Assembly: GCF_032970905.1 (NCBI RefSeq)
Contig: NZ_JAWJZA010000015.1
DNA length: 55,568 nt
Source of the DNA: Veillonella absiana
Lineage (GTDB): Bacteria > Bacillota > Negativicutes > Veillonellales > Veillonellaceae
Reading direction: 5' to 3' (one strand)
Positions 25,848-33,657 of this stretch are shown here, in pieces. The notes under the pieces were generated by a model. The model had not been told where the DNA came from. It ran no database searches and saw only the letters and a list, made by a program, of their open reading frames with translations. How positions within the stretch are numbered: position 1 is the first letter of the stretch; the number at the start of each line of letters is the position of its first letter. The position numbers and the translations under genes are program-made.

Positions 25848-26957
25848 TTAGTTAGTTCTAACTGGTGTTACCACGTATGTATAATTTGGATTATTATCTT
25901 GGCGAATAACCACAGGACCATTTTGTTTTAAATACAAATGAATTTTTTCGCCTGTGCTATGACGCAAGATATCGCTGATATAACGACCGTTGAAGGAAAT
26001 GGTAAATGGTGTACCTTTGAATTCTGTCTCTATTTCTTCCTTCGCCATACCAATTTCAGAATTTTGACTAGACAATACAACTTTATTTTCGCTCCAATCA
26101 TAACGAATTACGTTATAACTGATGTCTTTTGCAAGTAAGGATACACGATCAACAGCACCTGCAAATTCTTTACGGTCGATGATAGCACTGGAATCGAATT
26201 GAGATGGAATTACTTTTTCATATTCAGGATATGTGCCTTCGATTAAACGAGAGATGATGTAAATGGATTCAAACATGAATACGATTTGTGTGCGATTCCA
26301 AATGATATTAATCATTGTGGGATTATCTGTAGGCATTAAACGAGATACTTCAGCCAATGTTTTTGTTGGGATAACTGCACGAAGTGGCGTTGTAGCAGGT
26401 TCTTGAATGGATATTTTTTTAACCGCCATGCGATGTGTATCAGTTGCTACCATTGTGACATCAGATTCATTGATTTCAAGTAGAGCACCAGCAAATACAG
26501 GACGATCTTCATCGGTAGCAGCTGCATAGTTTGTTAAATCGATTAATTCTTTCATATCTGCTGTATCGATGTTTACATGATTTTCGTCATGGATTTGTTC
26601 AACAAGGGAGAACTCATCTGGATGTAATGTCACTAAATTGAATTCGGAGGAACCAGATGTGATTTTTAATGAATTACTATCTTCTGGTTTATTCAATGTT
26701 ATGGTAGATCCGGGTAATTTACGAATCAATTCTTGGAAATAACGTGAACCTACTACTAGAGTGCCTGGTTCTGTGATGTCCGCATCTACTGTTAATTTGA
26801 TGCCTAGTTCAAAATCATTGCCTTGTAATTCTACTTGGCTACCTTTTGTTGTGATATAAATAGCACCAGGTAAATTAGAGCTTGTTTTATTTTGAGATAC
26901 TTTTTGTAGTACGTTGATTGCTTTTTGTAGGTTTTCTTTTGGGAATGTAATATTCAT
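25848..26957 (-). CDS. dnaN: DNA polymerase III beta subunit (sliding clamp)
   Basis: A 369-residue protein with three repeated clamp folds. MNITFPKENLQKAINVLQKV opens domain 1, DEDRPVFAGALLEI marks domain 2, and the end NPNYTYVVTPVRTN carries the usual C-terminal VxPxR element of the hydrophobic pocket. It forms the ring that tethers the replicase and recruits repair enzymes. It is second in the dnaA-dnaN-yaaA-recF run. A 339-nt gap with DnaA boxes separates it from dnaA. Confidence 0.97.
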   Translation of the reverse strand: MNITFPKENLQKAINVLQKVSQNKTSSNLPGAIYITTKGSQVELQGNDFELGIKLTVDADITEPGTLVVGSRYFQELIRKLPGSTITLNKPEDSNSLKITSGSSEFNLVTLHPDEFSLVEQIHDENHVNIDTADMKELIDLTNYAAATDEDRPVFAGALLEINESDVTMVATDTHRMAVKKISIQEPATTPLRAVIPTKTLAEVSRLMPTDNPTMINIIWNRTQIVFMFESIYIISRLIEGTYPEYEKVIPSQFDSSAIIDRKEFAGAVDRVSLLAKDISYNVIRYDWSENKVVLSSQNSEIGMAKEEIETEFKGTPFTISFNGRYISDILRHSTGEKIHLYLKQNGPVVIRQDNNPNYTYVVTPVRTN

Positions 26958-27305
26958 TAGTTATACCTTTCTTAACTTGTTAATAGAATTCGAAATGTCG
27001 TATTCTATATTTTTGTGAAAGCCTTAAATAAAAATAATTTTTTAGCTGTTTTTAGCTGTATTATATATATAAGGTTGCGGTATTCTTTACTATTGCTGTT
27101 TTTGATTGTTGGATATAGTAAGTAGTAAAAGAAGTAGGGCGTGTGGGTTTGTGAAAAACGATGACGAGCGCAGATAGCGTGTTATTTGGCGCCTGTGGAT
27201 AGCATTGTGAATACTTTGTACCCACTTATCCACATAGTCACAAAAATTTTCATATTTTGAGTTATCCACATAATTATAGACAAGTCAGTCACAATATTAT
27301 CCACA
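26958..27305. other. oriC: oriC, dnaA-dnaN side: DnaA boxes and AT-rich tract
   Basis: The 339-nt gap between dnaA and dnaN holds perfect DnaA boxes TTATCCACA at 27226-27234, 27262-27270 and 27297-27305, and TGTGGATAG at 27194-27202 (one mismatch, opposite strand). The box at 27297 overlaps the dnaA stop codon. An AT-rich tract with a tandem TTTTTAGCTG repeat lies at about 27037-27075 and could be an unwinding element or the dnaN promoter. Confidence 0.8.
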
Positions 27306-28823
27306 CCCATTTAGCTTGTTTTTTATGTCATTGACGATACGTGCTGTCTCTGGATTTTTTTCCATTTCTTTGGAAATTTTTTCGTACGCGTGGAGTATGG
27401 TTGTATGATCTCTGGTGAAAGCAGCTGCAATTTGTGGGTAGCTTTCACTAATGAGGTCACGACAGAGATACATGGCGATTTGACGAGGAAAGGCAAATTG
27501 GATTTTACGTTTTTTACCTAGCAAATCTGCTTTTTTGATGCTAAAGTAAGAGCTCACAAAGTCCTGAATATGTTTAATAGATAATAATTCCACTGGTTGT
27601 TCTGTAATTAAATCCTCTAGAGCTGATTTTGTGAATTCATAATCTATATCACCCGTCAGATTTTGAAGGGATGCGACGCCAACGAGACGATTTACGGCGC
27701 CTTGAAGGACACGAACGTTTTCAGAGAACTGGTATGCCACGTAGTTCACAGCATCATTGGTTAATGAGATGTTGTATTTTTCTAGTATGGATTTGACGAT
27801 GGCGATACGCGTTTCTAAATCTGGATTATCCATAGTGGCAATAAAGCCCGCTTGGAATCTGGAACGCAAACGATCCTCTAATTGATTCATATCGCTTGGC
27901 AAAGTATCACTGGTAAGAACGATTTGTTTTTGATTATCCAAGAGTTCATTAAAGGTATTAAAGAATTCGTTCTTCGTACCTTCTTTATTTTCTAGGAATT
28001 GAATATCATCTACCAATAATACATCGATATTGCGGAAAATATTACGGAATACATCCCCTTGGCGACCGCGGACCACCAGGTCTACGAAGGTATTCATGAA
28101 TTTTTCACTGGTAATGCACATAACGTTTAAGTTTGGATTGTGATCGATAATGTAATTACCAATGGCATGCATTAAATGTGTTTTACCAAGGCCAGACGGG
28201 CCATAGATAAATAATGGATTATAGATATTACCAGGATTTTCAGCTACAGCTTGGGCAGCGCCAAAAGGTATTCTATTGGAATTACCAGCCACGAATGTTT
28301 CAAAGCGGAATGATTTAATCAGATTAGAATAGGATAAATCAATTTTTTTAGGCTCTGGTTGAGAAACCATTTGCTGTTGACCAAATTGATTTTGTGATTG
28401 TTGCTGTGCCGCCAGTTGATCATCAATGGATTGTAATGAATCAGACACAGTTGTTTGATGTGGCGCTGGTGTATCGATGATAACAGGATCATCATAGACA
28501 GGCGTATATAATTTTAGATTTGATTGACCAGATTGCGTACTTGGTTGGTTTGGTGTTGTTTCTAAGATATTCATGATAATAATATCTAGATGGCTGCCAT
28601 TAATTTGGTCTATGGATTCCTGTAATGGTCCAATAACGGCAGGATTTTTTTCTATAATATTTTTTATAAAGTCTTGGGTTACTCCAATGTGGATGGATAA
28701 ATCCTCAACGGACAAAGGTATTAGCCATGAGCTAATGGTACTCTCCCATAGTTGGAGAGGCATTTTTTTCTTTGTATCCTCGAGGACTTGTTCCCAAAAT
28801 AGTCCTAGTTCAAAATTTTGCAT
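27297..28823 (-). CDS. dnaA: Chromosomal replication initiator protein
   Basis: A 508-residue protein. Domain I is about 1-90 (LFWEQVLEDTKKKMPLQLW), domain II a Gln/Pro-rich linker (about 95-170), domain III the AAA+ module with Walker A YGPSGLGKTHLMHAIG and Walker B VLLVDDIQFLENKEGT. Domain IV has the DNA-binding signature AAAFTRDHTTILHAYEKI. Start ATG 28823 (MQNFELGLFW) has AAAAGGATATCGT before it; a frame reaching 28916 has no ribosome site and runs into DnaA boxes. DnaA boxes on both sides suggest autoregulation and initiation, as in Bacillus. Confidence 0.98.
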   Translation of the reverse strand: MQNFELGLFWEQVLEDTKKKMPLQLWESTISSWLIPLSVEDLSIHIGVTQDFIKNIIEKNPAVIGPLQESIDQINGSHLDIIIMNILETTPNQPSTQSGQSNLKLYTPVYDDPVIIDTPAPHQTTVSDSLQSIDDQLAAQQQSQNQFGQQQMVSQPEPKKIDLSYSNLIKSFRFETFVAGNSNRIPFGAAQAVAENPGNIYNPLFIYGPSGLGKTHLMHAIGNYIIDHNPNLNVMCITSEKFMNTFVDLVVRGRQGDVFRNIFRNIDVLLVDDIQFLENKEGTKNEFFNTFNELLDNQKQIVLTSDTLPSDMNQLEDRLRSRFQAGFIATMDNPDLETRIAIVKSILEKYNISLTNDAVNYVAYQFSENVRVLQGAVNRLVGVASLQNLTGDIDYEFTKSALEDLITEQPVELLSIKHIQDFVSSYFSIKKADLLGKKRKIQFAFPRQIAMYLCRDLISESYPQIAAAFTRDHTTILHAYEKISKEMEKNPETARIVNDIKNKLNGCG

Positions 28824-28854
28824 ACGATATCCTTTTAAAAATAGTAGTTTTGCA

Positions 28855-29300
28855 CAAAATGTGGATAAAATGTGTATAAGTCGTTTTTTAGGTGAATAAA
28901 ATTGTGCATAACACATATTTTATTGTGAATAACTTGTTGATAAATTATTTTACATTCCTCAAAAACGTGAATATATCAATAGTTGGGGTGTGCACAATAG
29001 TGCTACAAAAAATTGTGGATAACCGTTGTGGTTATCCAAGCAAGTAATCCAATATTTGAGCGAAATGTAAGAAATCTACCTAAATTTTACCAAAAAAAAT
29101 GAGTTTTGTCATTTTACTTGTGGATAACTTTGGAATATATATAGGTCGAATTTTGGATATCTAATTTTGGATATCTAATAGTGTATACTAAATTGATATA
29201 TGGAAATAAAAAAAAGTATTTTTATATCTACTATATATGGATATTTAAAAAATCATTATTTCCATATGTTGTGAAAAATGAATTATTTAGGAAAAATCTA
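28855..29300. other. oriC: oriC, dnaA-rpmH side: DnaA box cluster and AT-rich unwinding region
   Basis: Perfect boxes TGTGGATAA occur at 28860-28868, 29014-29022 and 29119-29127. One-mismatch boxes occur at 28871 (TGTGTATAA), 28903 (TGTGCATAA), 28924 (TGTGAATAA), 28935 (TGTTGATAA), and TTATCCAAG at 29032. Beyond the last box the sequence becomes strongly AT-rich (29130-29300) and contains a perfect 14-bp tandem repeat AATTTTGGATATCT at 29149-29162 and 29163-29176, a good candidate for the unwinding element. With the cluster beyond the dnaA stop this gives a bipartite origin. Confidence 0.85.
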
Positions 29301-29320
29301 GATAAAACCACGGTTTTTCA

Positions 29321-29349
29321 TTGACAGAAACGGTTGTAACAACTATAAT
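29321..29349 (+). promoter_or_regulatory. Promoter of rpmH
   Basis: TTGACA (29321-29326), a 17-nt spacer and TATAAT (29344-29349), an ideal vegetative promoter about 55 nt before the rpmH ATG and at the edge of the AT-rich origin segment. Confidence 0.85.
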
Positions 29350-29403
29350 TATGCTGTTATGGTATAAGTAAAACAAAAACATTAACGAGGAGGTGTTTTA
29401 CTA

Positions 29404-29538
29404 ATGAAACGTACTTACCAACCAAATACTCTTTGGAGAAAACGTACCCATGGTTTCCGTGAACGCATGAAAACTATCGGTGGCCGTCTCGTTTTGAAAA
29501 AAAGACGTGCAAAAGGCAGAAAAAAATTATCTGCATAA
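29404..29538 (+). CDS. rpmH: Large ribosomal subunit protein bL34
   Basis: A 44-residue basic protein, too short for simple gene finding but unmistakable. It begins MKRTYQPNTLWRKRTHGF, followed by RERMKTIGGRLVLKKRRAKG. ATG 29404 follows GAGGAGGTGTTTTACTA. It is the first rightward gene after oriC, as in nearly all bacteria, followed by rnpA with a hairpin between them. Confidence 0.98.
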   Translation: MKRTYQPNTLWRKRTHGFRERMKTIGGRLVLKKRRAKGRKKLSA

Positions 29539-29561
29539 TATAATAGCTTTTAGGCAGGAGA

Positions 29562-29590
29562 AAAAACTTGGCGCTGCTGCCAAGTTTTTC
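29562..29590 (+). terminator. Terminator/attenuator between rpmH and rnpA
   Basis: A perfect 11-bp stem AAAAACTTGGC (29562-29572) / GCCAAGTTTTT (29579-29589) with a 6-nt loop and T-run. It probably ends most rpmH transcripts and lets a fraction through to rnpA. Confidence 0.75.
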
Positions 29591-29616
29591 TATTCTTAGG
29601 ACTTAGGAATGATAGT

Positions 29617-29970
29617 ATGGGTAGCAATAGCTTAGACAAAGCGAGAAGAATTATACATAACAATGAATATCGCCTTGTGTATAAGCATGGCAAATTTGAA
29701 GTAGGTCGTATGTGTGTACTGTATCGGATGCCTGTTGCTAAACAGCCTACACGTATTGGTTTCGTTACGGGAAAAAAGGTTGGTTGTGCTGTTGAGCGCA
29801 ATCGAGCTCGCCGGTTAATGAAAGAGGTTTATCGCCTTCATCAACACGAAATTCGTGAAGGGTATCATATTGTCATTGTTGGACGTGGCCCTTTGAAAAA
29901 TGCTACCTATGAACGAGCTGAAAAAGAAATCATGTATTTACTCTGCAAGAGTAAGTTGTTGATTAATTAA
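29617..29970 (+). CDS. rnpA: Ribonuclease P protein component
   Basis: A 117-residue basic protein that supports RNase P RNA in tRNA 5' maturation. IIHNNEYRLVYKHGKFEVG and VGCAVERNRARRLMKEVYRL contain the conserved RNR motif of the family. It follows rpmH and precedes yidD. Start ATG 29617. Confidence 0.96.
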   Translation: MGSNSLDKARRIIHNNEYRLVYKHGKFEVGRMCVLYRMPVAKQPTRIGFVTGKKVGCAVERNRARRLMKEVYRLHQHEIREGYHIVIVGRGPLKNATYERAEKEIMYLLCKSKLLIN

Positions 29971-29992
29971 TGCGCTTTCACAAAGAGGTAGA

Positions 29993-30217
29993 ATGATGTC
30001 ATATGTCATTTCTAAACTATTGACGGGACTAATCAAATTTTATCAGATTGCCATTTCCCCATTAAAACCTGGATGTTGCCGATTTTATCCTACGTGTTCA
30101 GCGTATACTCTGCAAGCTATTCAAAAATATGGACCTTTTAAAGGTGGTTGGCTCGGAATCAAACGGATTTTAAAATGTCATCCTTTTCACCCTGGTGGAT
30201 ATGACCCCGTTCCGTAA
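29993..30217 (+). CDS. yidD: Membrane protein insertion efficiency factor YidD
   Basis: A 74-residue protein with ISPLKPGCCRFYPTCSAYTL and KRILKCHPFHPGGYDPVP, near-invariant in YidD. It helps YidC-dependent membrane insertion and sits between rnpA and yidC as usual. Two adjacent ATGs (29993 and 29996) share an AGAGGT box; the second has the better spacing, so the protein may be 73 residues. Confidence 0.95.
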   Translation: MMSYVISKLLTGLIKFYQIAISPLKPGCCRFYPTCSAYTLQAIQKYGPFKGGWLGIKRILKCHPFHPGGYDPVP

Positions 30218-30335
30218 TCAACACAGTTTTGGAAATACCGAAGTATCTGTATGGACGAAATTTAGACCATACCATAACCTAGTATAGATACGTAAAGGAT
30301 CCACATTTTGGTTTGCATCGAACAGGAGAATCAAA

Positions 30336-30998
30336 TTGGAAATTTTTCAAGTACTCGTTGATTTTATGCGTGAAAGTCTCGCGTATTGCTATCAATTGAC
30401 TCAAATGGCAGGCTTTCCTAGCTATGGTGTAGCGATCATCGTATTGACGATCCTAATCAAAGCTATTTTGGCGCCACTGACTGTGAAACAAATCAAATCC
30501 ATGAAAGGTATGCAAGAATTGCAACCTCGCATGAAAGCCATTCAAGACAAGTACAAAAATGATCCACAAAAAGTACAACAAGAAATGGCTACGCTTTATA
30601 AAGAAATGGGTATTAATCCATTATCTGGGTGTTTACCATTATTGGTACAAATGCCATTCTTGATTGCTATTTACTGGGCATTGCAAGGATATCCATACGA
30701 TCCGGCTTATGAAAGCTTCTTATGGTTACCAAGCCTTGGCGAAGCCGATCCTCTTTATATTTTGCCAGTATTAAGTGCGATTTCCACTTATATCATGTCA
30801 AAACAAACTAGTACAGGTGCTACTGGTGCCGCTGCTAGTCAACAAAAGATGATGGCTATTTTTATGCCTCTATTCATTGGTTATATCAGTTTGACCTTCC
30901 CAAGTGGTCTTGTTATTTACTGGGTAGTGTCCAACGTATTCCAATTAGTTCAACAACACTTTATTTATAAAAGTTTGGACGAAAAGAAGGGGGCTTAA
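30336..30998 (+). CDS. yidC: Membrane protein insertase YidC
   Basis: A 220-residue protein with five membrane helices and no large periplasmic domain, the short form normal for Bacillota. GVAIIVLTILIKAILAPLTV holds the conserved hydrophilic-groove Arg/Lys region, and YKEMGINPLSGCLPLLVQMP is the family signature. The start is TTG 30336 with AGGAGAATCAAA before it. No lipobox is visible at the N-terminus, unlike SpoIIIJ. jag follows after 3 nt. Confidence 0.95.
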   Translation: MEIFQVLVDFMRESLAYCYQLTQMAGFPSYGVAIIVLTILIKAILAPLTVKQIKSMKGMQELQPRMKAIQDKYKNDPQKVQQEMATLYKEMGINPLSGCLPLLVQMPFLIAIYWALQGYPYDPAYESFLWLPSLGEADPLYILPVLSAISTYIMSKQTSTGATGAAASQQKMMAIFMPLFIGYISLTFPSGLVIYWVVSNVFQLVQQHFIYKSLDEKKGA

Positions 30999-31001
30999 TA
31001 G

Positions 31002-31841
31002 ATGGAATTTATAGATGTATCTGCAAAAACCATTGAAGATGCCATCGTTCAAGGTGTGGCGCAATTAAATTCTGAAGGTCGCGAATTAGCGGAAACAGAA
31101 GTAATTACGCAACCATCTGGTGGTTTCTTAGGTATTGGTCGTAAACCGGCTGTAGTTCGTTTATATTTCACAACTATGGCTGCTGAGGCGTCACAAGAGG
31201 AAATAGCAGAGGCTGTAATTCAGTCTAATGCTGTGGAATTTCAACCAACTGCTTCTATTGATGAATCTGCTACAGTTGTTGTTGAAAGCAACGCATCTGT
31301 TGATGCTGATCAAGCTGCTGATTCTGAAGAAGCATTCGATGAAGAAGCTCCAAAAGCGAAACGTTCCCGTGAAGTGAGCAAAGAAGACCAAGCTGAGATT
31401 GCTGAAAAAGGCAAACAATTCTTGGAAGATATGTTCAAACAAATGGGTTTAACTGTATTCATCGAAAAAATGACTACACCAGACAAAATTACCTTCCAAG
31501 TTCATGGTGATGAGTTAGGTATTTTGATTGGTAAACATGGTCAAACTTTAGATGCTATCCAATATTTAACAAATTTGGTGGCTAATAAAGAAGTGGCTGG
31601 TCATTGCCACGTTGTAGTAGATGTGGAAAATTACCGTTCTCGCCGTGAAGAAACATTAGTGAACTTGGCGAAACGTTTGGCTAGCAAAGTAAGACGCAAT
31701 CGTCAAAAGGTTTCTTTGGAACCTATGAATGCGTTTGAACGTAAAATCATTCACACTGCATTACAGGGTGAAAGAAATATTGTGACTGATAGTGAAGGTG
31801 TTGAACCATATCGTCACGTTGTTATTTCCTATAAACGCTAA
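31002..31841 (+). CDS. jag: RNA-binding protein Jag/KhpB
   Basis: A 279-residue protein. The Jag_N domain is about 1-50 (GGFLGIGRKPAVVRLYF). An acidic linker follows, then a KH domain (about 145-215, GILIGKHGQTLDAIQYLTN) and an R3H domain (about 220-278, EPMNAFERKIIHTALQG). With KhpA it binds RNA and affects cell-envelope growth in other Bacillota. It is the last gene of the rpmH-rnpA-yidD-yidC-jag run; a TTCG-capped terminator follows about 110 nt on. Confidence 0.95.
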   Translation: MEFIDVSAKTIEDAIVQGVAQLNSEGRELAETEVITQPSGGFLGIGRKPAVVRLYFTTMAAEASQEEIAEAVIQSNAVEFQPTASIDESATVVVESNASVDADQAADSEEAFDEEAPKAKRSREVSKEDQAEIAEKGKQFLEDMFKQMGLTVFIEKMTTPDKITFQVHGDELGILIGKHGQTLDAIQYLTNLVANKEVAGHCHVVVDVENYRSRREETLVNLAKRLASKVRRNRQKVSLEPMNAFERKIIHTALQGERNIVTDSEGVEPYRHVVISYKR

Positions 31842-32144
31842 TTTGCTAGTTATACGCTAAATTTTAGTTTAATAGCTAAAATATATTGATATAATAGCAA
31901 ATACCACGCATTGTGTGGAGCAGTGTTTATAAATAACACGCATGAATGTGAGCCCGATCTTCGGATCGGGTTCTCTTTTTATACGATGGAATTTAACGGC
32001 TCATCCGAGATTTTAATTTACTATATGTATTTTGGTGTATGGCGCTATTTCGCTGTAGGCTCGTGATATACTAGTAATAGATATATTTTTTTAGATATAA
32101 GGTAATTATCATAATGTAATCCTGCTGAGCAGGATCAAGAGGTA
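31842..32144. other. Intergenic gap with stacked hairpins and a terminator
   Basis: No protein gene is seen in these 303 bases. After jag there are two small hairpins (31904-31918 and about 31923-31939) and a strong terminator (31950-31981), perhaps a short structured RNA. A palindrome ATCCTGCTGAGCAGGAT lies at about 32121-32137, close upstream of the mnmE ribosome site, and could affect its translation. Confidence 0.5.
31950..31981 (+). terminator. Terminator of the jag operon
   Basis: GAGCCCGATC-TTCG-GATCGGGTTCTC followed by TTTTT; a UUCG tetraloop on a GC-rich stem. Confidence 0.9.
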
Positions 32145-33533
32145 ATGATGTATATAGATGATACAATCGCCGCCATCGCAACGCCGCCGGGCATTGGGGG
32201 TGTCGGTATAATCCGGGTCAGTGGGAAACAGGCTTTCGCCATTGTGGATTCAATTTTTGAAAGTTCCGGTTCATTACCATTAATGGACCGTCCGAATAAA
32301 ACTGTACAATATGGCCACATTGTGGACCCAAGTACGAAAAAAACATTGGATGAGGTTATTTTGCTGTTGATGCAAGGACCTCATTCCTATACAGCTGAGG
32401 ATGTGGTGGAAATTCAATGCCATGGTGGCATCGTGTCCATCCGTTCTATTTTATCTTTGTTGTTGGCATATGATGTGCGTCTCGCAGAGGCCGGAGAATT
32501 TACAAAACGGGCCTTTTTGAATGGTCGTATCGATTTGACCCAAGCAGAGGCCATTATCGATATTATCGACGCTAAAACAGAGGATTCTTTGACTCTAGCC
32601 GTATCTCAATTAGATGGTACAGTATCCAATTTTGTGAAAGATTTGCGAGAGCAACTCATCGCCATGATTGCTCATTTAGAGGTAACTATCGATTATCCAG
32701 AAGAGGATATCGAGGAGGTTACGTCTCATGAGGTAGGCGAGCAATTGAAACCTATCGCACAACAAATGGATGAATTGCTTGCTACGGCCCAAAGTGGGCG
32801 CCTCATTCGTGACGGTATTCTTGCCGTTATCGTAGGTCGTCCTAATGCGGGTAAATCTAGCTTGATGAATGCATTATTGCGTGAAAATCGCGCTATTGTA
32901 ACAGATATTCCTGGTACTACACGAGATAGTATCGAGGAATTTATGAATATTGAAGGCATTTCACTTCGCCTCGTGGACACAGCAGGTATTCGTGAAACTG
33001 AGGATACCGTAGAGGCCCTTGGCGTAGAAAAGGCGCGTCAATATCTTGATAAAGCGGACATTGTTCTCTGTGTCATCGATGGTTCCACAGAATTGTCCCC
33101 AGAGGAAATTGATATATTGAAAAGCACAGCTGGTCGTAATACCATCGTGCTTCTTAATAAATCCGACGTTAATCAAGTTATTACGGTAGCTGATATCGAG
33201 GCACATGGGACTTTCACAGCCGTGGAATCCATCAGTGCTGCCCAAGGCGAAGGTACGGTGGTATTGTCAAAATGGGTGAAAGAACTCGTGTATGGCGGCC
33301 AAGTGAGTGGAAATCATGATACAATGATAAGTAATGTACGTCATATTTCCCTCATGGAGGATGCGCGCTCTCAAATCCAGCAAGCCCTTGATTCCATCGA
33401 TAGTGGCATGCCTGTGGATTTTGTGGCGACGGACCTTCGTGGTGCCTGGGAGGCCCTAGGTGAAATCACAGGAGATAGTTTACGGGAATCCATGGTGGAT
33501 GAACTATTTAGCCGATTCTGTTTGGGTAAGTAG
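32145..33533 (+). CDS. mnmE: tRNA modification GTPase MnmE
   Basis: A 462-residue GTPase that with MnmG makes carboxymethylaminomethyl-uridine at the wobble base of tRNAs. The N-terminal folate-like domain begins IAAIATPPGIGGVGIIRVSG. The G domain has GRPNAGKSSLMNALL, DIPGTTRD, DTAGI and LLNKSDV. The C-terminus FCLGK carries the catalytic Cys motif (usually CIGK). Two tandem ATGs (32145 and 32148) follow AAGAGGTA. mnmG follows 124 nt later. Confidence 0.97.
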   Translation: MMYIDDTIAAIATPPGIGGVGIIRVSGKQAFAIVDSIFESSGSLPLMDRPNKTVQYGHIVDPSTKKTLDEVILLLMQGPHSYTAEDVVEIQCHGGIVSIRSILSLLLAYDVRLAEAGEFTKRAFLNGRIDLTQAEAIIDIIDAKTEDSLTLAVSQLDGTVSNFVKDLREQLIAMIAHLEVTIDYPEEDIEEVTSHEVGEQLKPIAQQMDELLATAQSGRLIRDGILAVIVGRPNAGKSSLMNALLRENRAIVTDIPGTTRDSIEEFMNIEGISLRLVDTAGIRETEDTVEALGVEKARQYLDKADIVLCVIDGSTELSPEEIDILKSTAGRNTIVLLNKSDVNQVITVADIEAHGTFTAVESISAAQGEGTVVLSKWVKELVYGGQVSGNHDTMISNVRHISLMEDARSQIQQALDSIDSGMPVDFVATDLRGAWEALGEITGDSLRESMVDELFSRFCLGK

Positions 33534-33657
33534 TAAATTTATACATTATAAAGGCGTACTGTAATCGGCCTTTGAAGCTCTGAAATGTGGAAAACCTAGT
33601 TTCGGTGCTTTCACAAAAAATAATAATATAAATAAGTATTCAATAAAGGAAATAAGT

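Noticed and set aside
28824..28916. N-terminal extension of DnaA
   Set aside because: No ribosome site, and it overlaps DnaA boxes; MQNFELGLFW at 28823 has AAGGA at good spacing and a normal domain I start.
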